A DNA stretch of 64,000 bases from Pedobacter africanus. Its GTDB lineage: Bacteria > Bacteroidota > Bacteroidia > Sphingobacteriales > Sphingobacteriaceae. The DNA is taken from NCBI RefSeq assembly GCF_900176535.1, contig NZ_FWXT01000006.1:50343-114342 (forward strand). The letters run 5' to 3'. The notes under the pieces were generated by a model that saw only the letters and a list, made by a program, of their open reading frames with translations, did not search any database and had not been told where the DNA came from. The translations under genes and the position numbers were made by a program. Shown here one piece after another: positions 62,073 to 64,000 of this stretch. Within the stretch, counting starts at the first letter, position 1, and each line of letters starts with the position of its first letter.

Positions 62073-63473
62073 ATGAAGAAATTTTTAGACGAGAATTTTT
62101 TATTGGAAAGCAAAACAGCTCAGTCGCTGTACCATGATTTTGCCAAACAGATGCCGGTGATAGATTATCATAACCATTTGATCCCTGAACAAATGGCAAA
62201 TGACATCAATTTTGAGAATATTACCCAGGCCTGGCTTTATGGCGACCATTATAAGTGGCGTGCCATGCGTGCCAACGGTATAGATGAATATTATATTACA
62301 GGCGGAGCGTCTGATCTCGAAAAGTTCAAGAAATGGGCCGAAACTGTTCCTTATACTTTGAGGAATCCCTTATACCACTGGACCCATCTGGAACTGCAAA
62401 GGTATTTTGATGTATACGATGTCTTGTCGCCCGCCAACGCCGAGCGCATTTACAATGAATGTACGGCCAAACTTCAGACACCAGAATATTCTGTGCTGAA
62501 CCTGCTGCGCAAAATGAATGTGAAAACATTGTGTACTACAGATGATCCACTGGATAACCTGGAATTTCATCAGAAACTTAAAAACGATGAGGTAGACATT
62601 AAAATTTTCCCCGCTTTCAGACCTGATAAAGCTATGAATGCAGATGATATTTCCGGTTTGAATGCTTATATCAATAAGCTTGCAGGGTTGTCGGGCTCAA
62701 GGATCAATAACCTGGACGACTATCTCGCTGCTTTAAAGGCCCGCCATGATTATTTTGCAGCCAATGGCTGTACGGTTTCGGATCACGGACTGGAACAGAT
62801 CTATGCTGAAGACTATACCCTTGAAGAAGTAAAGGTCATCTTTGTAAAGATCCGGAGCAATACCGCCTTGACCTTAGAAGAAGTACTGAAGTTTAAATCG
62901 GCGATGCTGTTTGAATTTGCACTTTGGGACCACGAAAAGGGTTGGGTGCAGCAATACCATCTGGGTGCTTTAAGAAATAACAACGACAGACTGCTGACTC
63001 AGCTGGGACCGGATACCGGGTTTGATTCGATTGGTGATTTTAGTCAGGCCAAACAATTGTCACGTTTTCTGAATAATCTGGACGGTCAGAACCGATTGGC
63101 AAAAACCATATTGTATAACCTTAACCCTGCCGACAATGAATTAATGGCTACCATGATTGGTAACTATAATGACGGAACGGTTGCCGGTAAAGTGCAATGG
63201 GGTTCGGGCTGGTGGTTCCTCGATCAAAAGGACGGAATGATTAAACAGATCAATACGCTTTCTAATATGGGACTTTTGAGCCGTTTTGTAGGGATGCTTA
63301 CCGATTCCAGGAGTTTTCTTTCTTATCCGCGCCATGAATATTTCAGAAGGATCTTGTGCAACCTGTTTGGAGAAGATGTAGAAAAGGGTGAATTACCAGA
63401 CGACAGGGAATGGCTTGGAAAAGTCATCCAGGATATTTGCTACAATAACGCGAAGGCGTATTTTAAGTTTTAG
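62073..63473 (+). CDS. uxaC: Glucuronate/galacturonate isomerase UxaC
   Basis: A 466-residue cytoplasmic isomerase of the amidohydrolase-like fold that converts D-galacturonate to D-tagaturonate (and D-glucuronate to D-fructuronate). Typical segments are MPVIDYHNHLIPEQMANDI, QAWLYGDHYKWRAMRANGI, LCTTDDPLDNLEFHQKL, FAANGCTVSDHGLEQ, QQYHLGALRNNNDR, GSGWWFLDQKDGM and MLTDSRSFLSYPRHEYFRR. Full length for the family. It is the last gene of the uxaB-uxaA-uxaC operon. The next enzymes, a 2-keto-3-deoxygluconate kinase and aldolase, are not in the window. Confidence 0.96.
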   Translation: MKKFLDENFLLESKTAQSLYHDFAKQMPVIDYHNHLIPEQMANDINFENITQAWLYGDHYKWRAMRANGIDEYYITGGASDLEKFKKWAETVPYTLRNPLYHWTHLELQRYFDVYDVLSPANAERIYNECTAKLQTPEYSVLNLLRKMNVKTLCTTDDPLDNLEFHQKLKNDEVDIKIFPAFRPDKAMNADDISGLNAYINKLAGLSGSRINNLDDYLAALKARHDYFAANGCTVSDHGLEQIYAEDYTLEEVKVIFVKIRSNTALTLEEVLKFKSAMLFEFALWDHEKGWVQQYHLGALRNNNDRLLTQLGPDTGFDSIGDFSQAKQLSRFLNNLDGQNRLAKTILYNLNPADNELMATMIGNYNDGTVAGKVQWGSGWWFLDQKDGMIKQINTLSNMGLLSRFVGMLTDSRSFLSYPRHEYFRRILCNLFGEDVEKGELPDDREWLGKVIQDICYNNAKAYFKF

Positions 63474-64000
63474 AACTTGGTGTAAACTTACTTTTTATTA
63501 ATTTTAGATTGGCCCATGAGACGTGAAAGTTTTATGGTTTTTTTTGTGTGGTATCCGGAGGCTCTATATGCTTTAGCTAGATTTTGCCTGTTCACATTTT
63601 TCTGGGCTGCTTTGCCGCCATCCACAAAAGGGTACTTTTTTGTGAAGAAAGTTAGTGGAATGTGTATATGAAGTGGGGGCTGGCTGGCTGTTTTTTGCCT
63701 TTGCTTTACTGAAATAGACTGGGAACAAATAAGCTGAGGGGTTTGTTTTTGAAGTATTTCAATTTTTTCTTCTTGTTATTTAGTGAGTTAAGTTTTTTAT
63801 TAAGAAAAGGTATTGTGAATAGTTTGCGGGGGATGATTTTTTTTCTACTTTTGCAACCCGCTTCGGAGGAAGTGAAACGGTGAGGTTGATTAGAGAAGGT
63901 TGATTTGAGGAGATGAAGAAGTAGATTGCTTTGGTTATTGTATTTCTTATTGTTGAGCTGAGAGGCATTGAAAACAGGGAGAAAAAAAAGTTTAAAAAAA
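63474..64000. other. 527-base end spacer, probably upstream of a stable-RNA operon
   Basis: I see no convincing coding frame. The first 300 bases are T-rich and carry a small stem, CACAAAA (63623-63629) with TTTTGTG (63638-63644). Towards the end there is a strong promoter (listed) and then an A-rich tract reaching the window edge, of the kind that precedes rRNA promoters in Bacteroidota. A minus-strand frame at 63780-63968 has low-complexity sequence and crosses the promoter. Confidence 0.5.
63823..63853 (+). promoter_or_regulatory. Strong vegetative promoter near the window end
   Basis: TTTG (63823-63826) and TACTTTTG (63846-63853) are spaced by 19 bases, an ideal Bacteroidota promoter. 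The next bases, CAACCCGCTTCGGAGG, resemble leaders of rRNA or tRNA transcripts in this group. Transcription should begin near 63860 and continue beyond the window. Confidence 0.7.

Noticed and set aside
63780..63968. Minus-strand open frame of 62 codons
   Set aside because: Low-complexity composition and it crosses the strong promoter on the other strand.

Overview
The window comes from a member of the Bacteroidota, most likely Sphingobacteriaceae and Pedobacter-like. The reasons are three SusC/SusD pairs, an anti-sigma FecR with an ECF sigma factor, a hybrid two-component regulator, promoters of the TTTG / TAnnTTTG type, Bacteroidota-type RpoZ and BamD next to CoaBC, and the absence of strong Shine-Dalgarno sequences. 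No CRISPR array, tRNA, complete rRNA gene or insertion sequence was recognised.

Region 1 (1-1230) is the front part of ettA, cut by the window edge. Region 2 (about 1300-21419) is a sigma/anti-sigma controlled glycan uptake locus: fecR, a SusC with an STN signalling domain and no SusD, an ECF sigma factor, two tandem lipoproteins of a family I do not recognise, two SusC/SusD pairs and a large (alpha/alpha)6-type glycosidase. The gene order is unusual because the sigma factor lies downstream of its FecR and receptor. The second SusC is a close copy of the sensor SusC without the STN domain. A conserved 28-base element lies upstream of both fecR and the lipoprotein operon and is a good candidate for the promoter read by this sigma factor.

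Region 3 (21855-38560) is mostly housekeeping: clpC; an SUMF1-like, Gfo/Idh/MocA and ApbE trio; a radical SAM protein; fabI; recN; a BlaI/BlaR-type pair; and a DUF4835-coaBC-rpoZ-bamD operon. An aldo/keto reductase homologue with altered catalytic residues follows. The BlaI gene has a well-resolved promoter with two dyad operators. The BlaR sensor region is built of short Trp-Lys-Lys repeats instead of a penicillin-binding domain.

Region 4 (38640-63473) is a pectin utilisation locus. A hybrid two-component regulator is followed by SusC/SusD, an Fn3/beta-helix lipoprotein, an SGNH (rhamnogalacturonan acetylesterase-type) esterase, a GH43, a pectin methylesterase, two GH28 polygalacturonases, a PL10 pectate lyase and a LacI-type repressor. 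The genes uxaB, uxaA and uxaC then turn D-galacturonate into 2-keto-3-deoxygluconate. A shared half-site, AACGWTTGC, occurs before the hybrid regulator, between the repressor and the second GH28, and as an inverted pair before uxaB, which suggests one LacI regulon over the whole path.

Region 5 (63474-64000) has no convincing gene but ends with a very good vegetative promoter and an A-rich tract. I infer that a stable-RNA operon, probably rRNA, begins just beyond the window.
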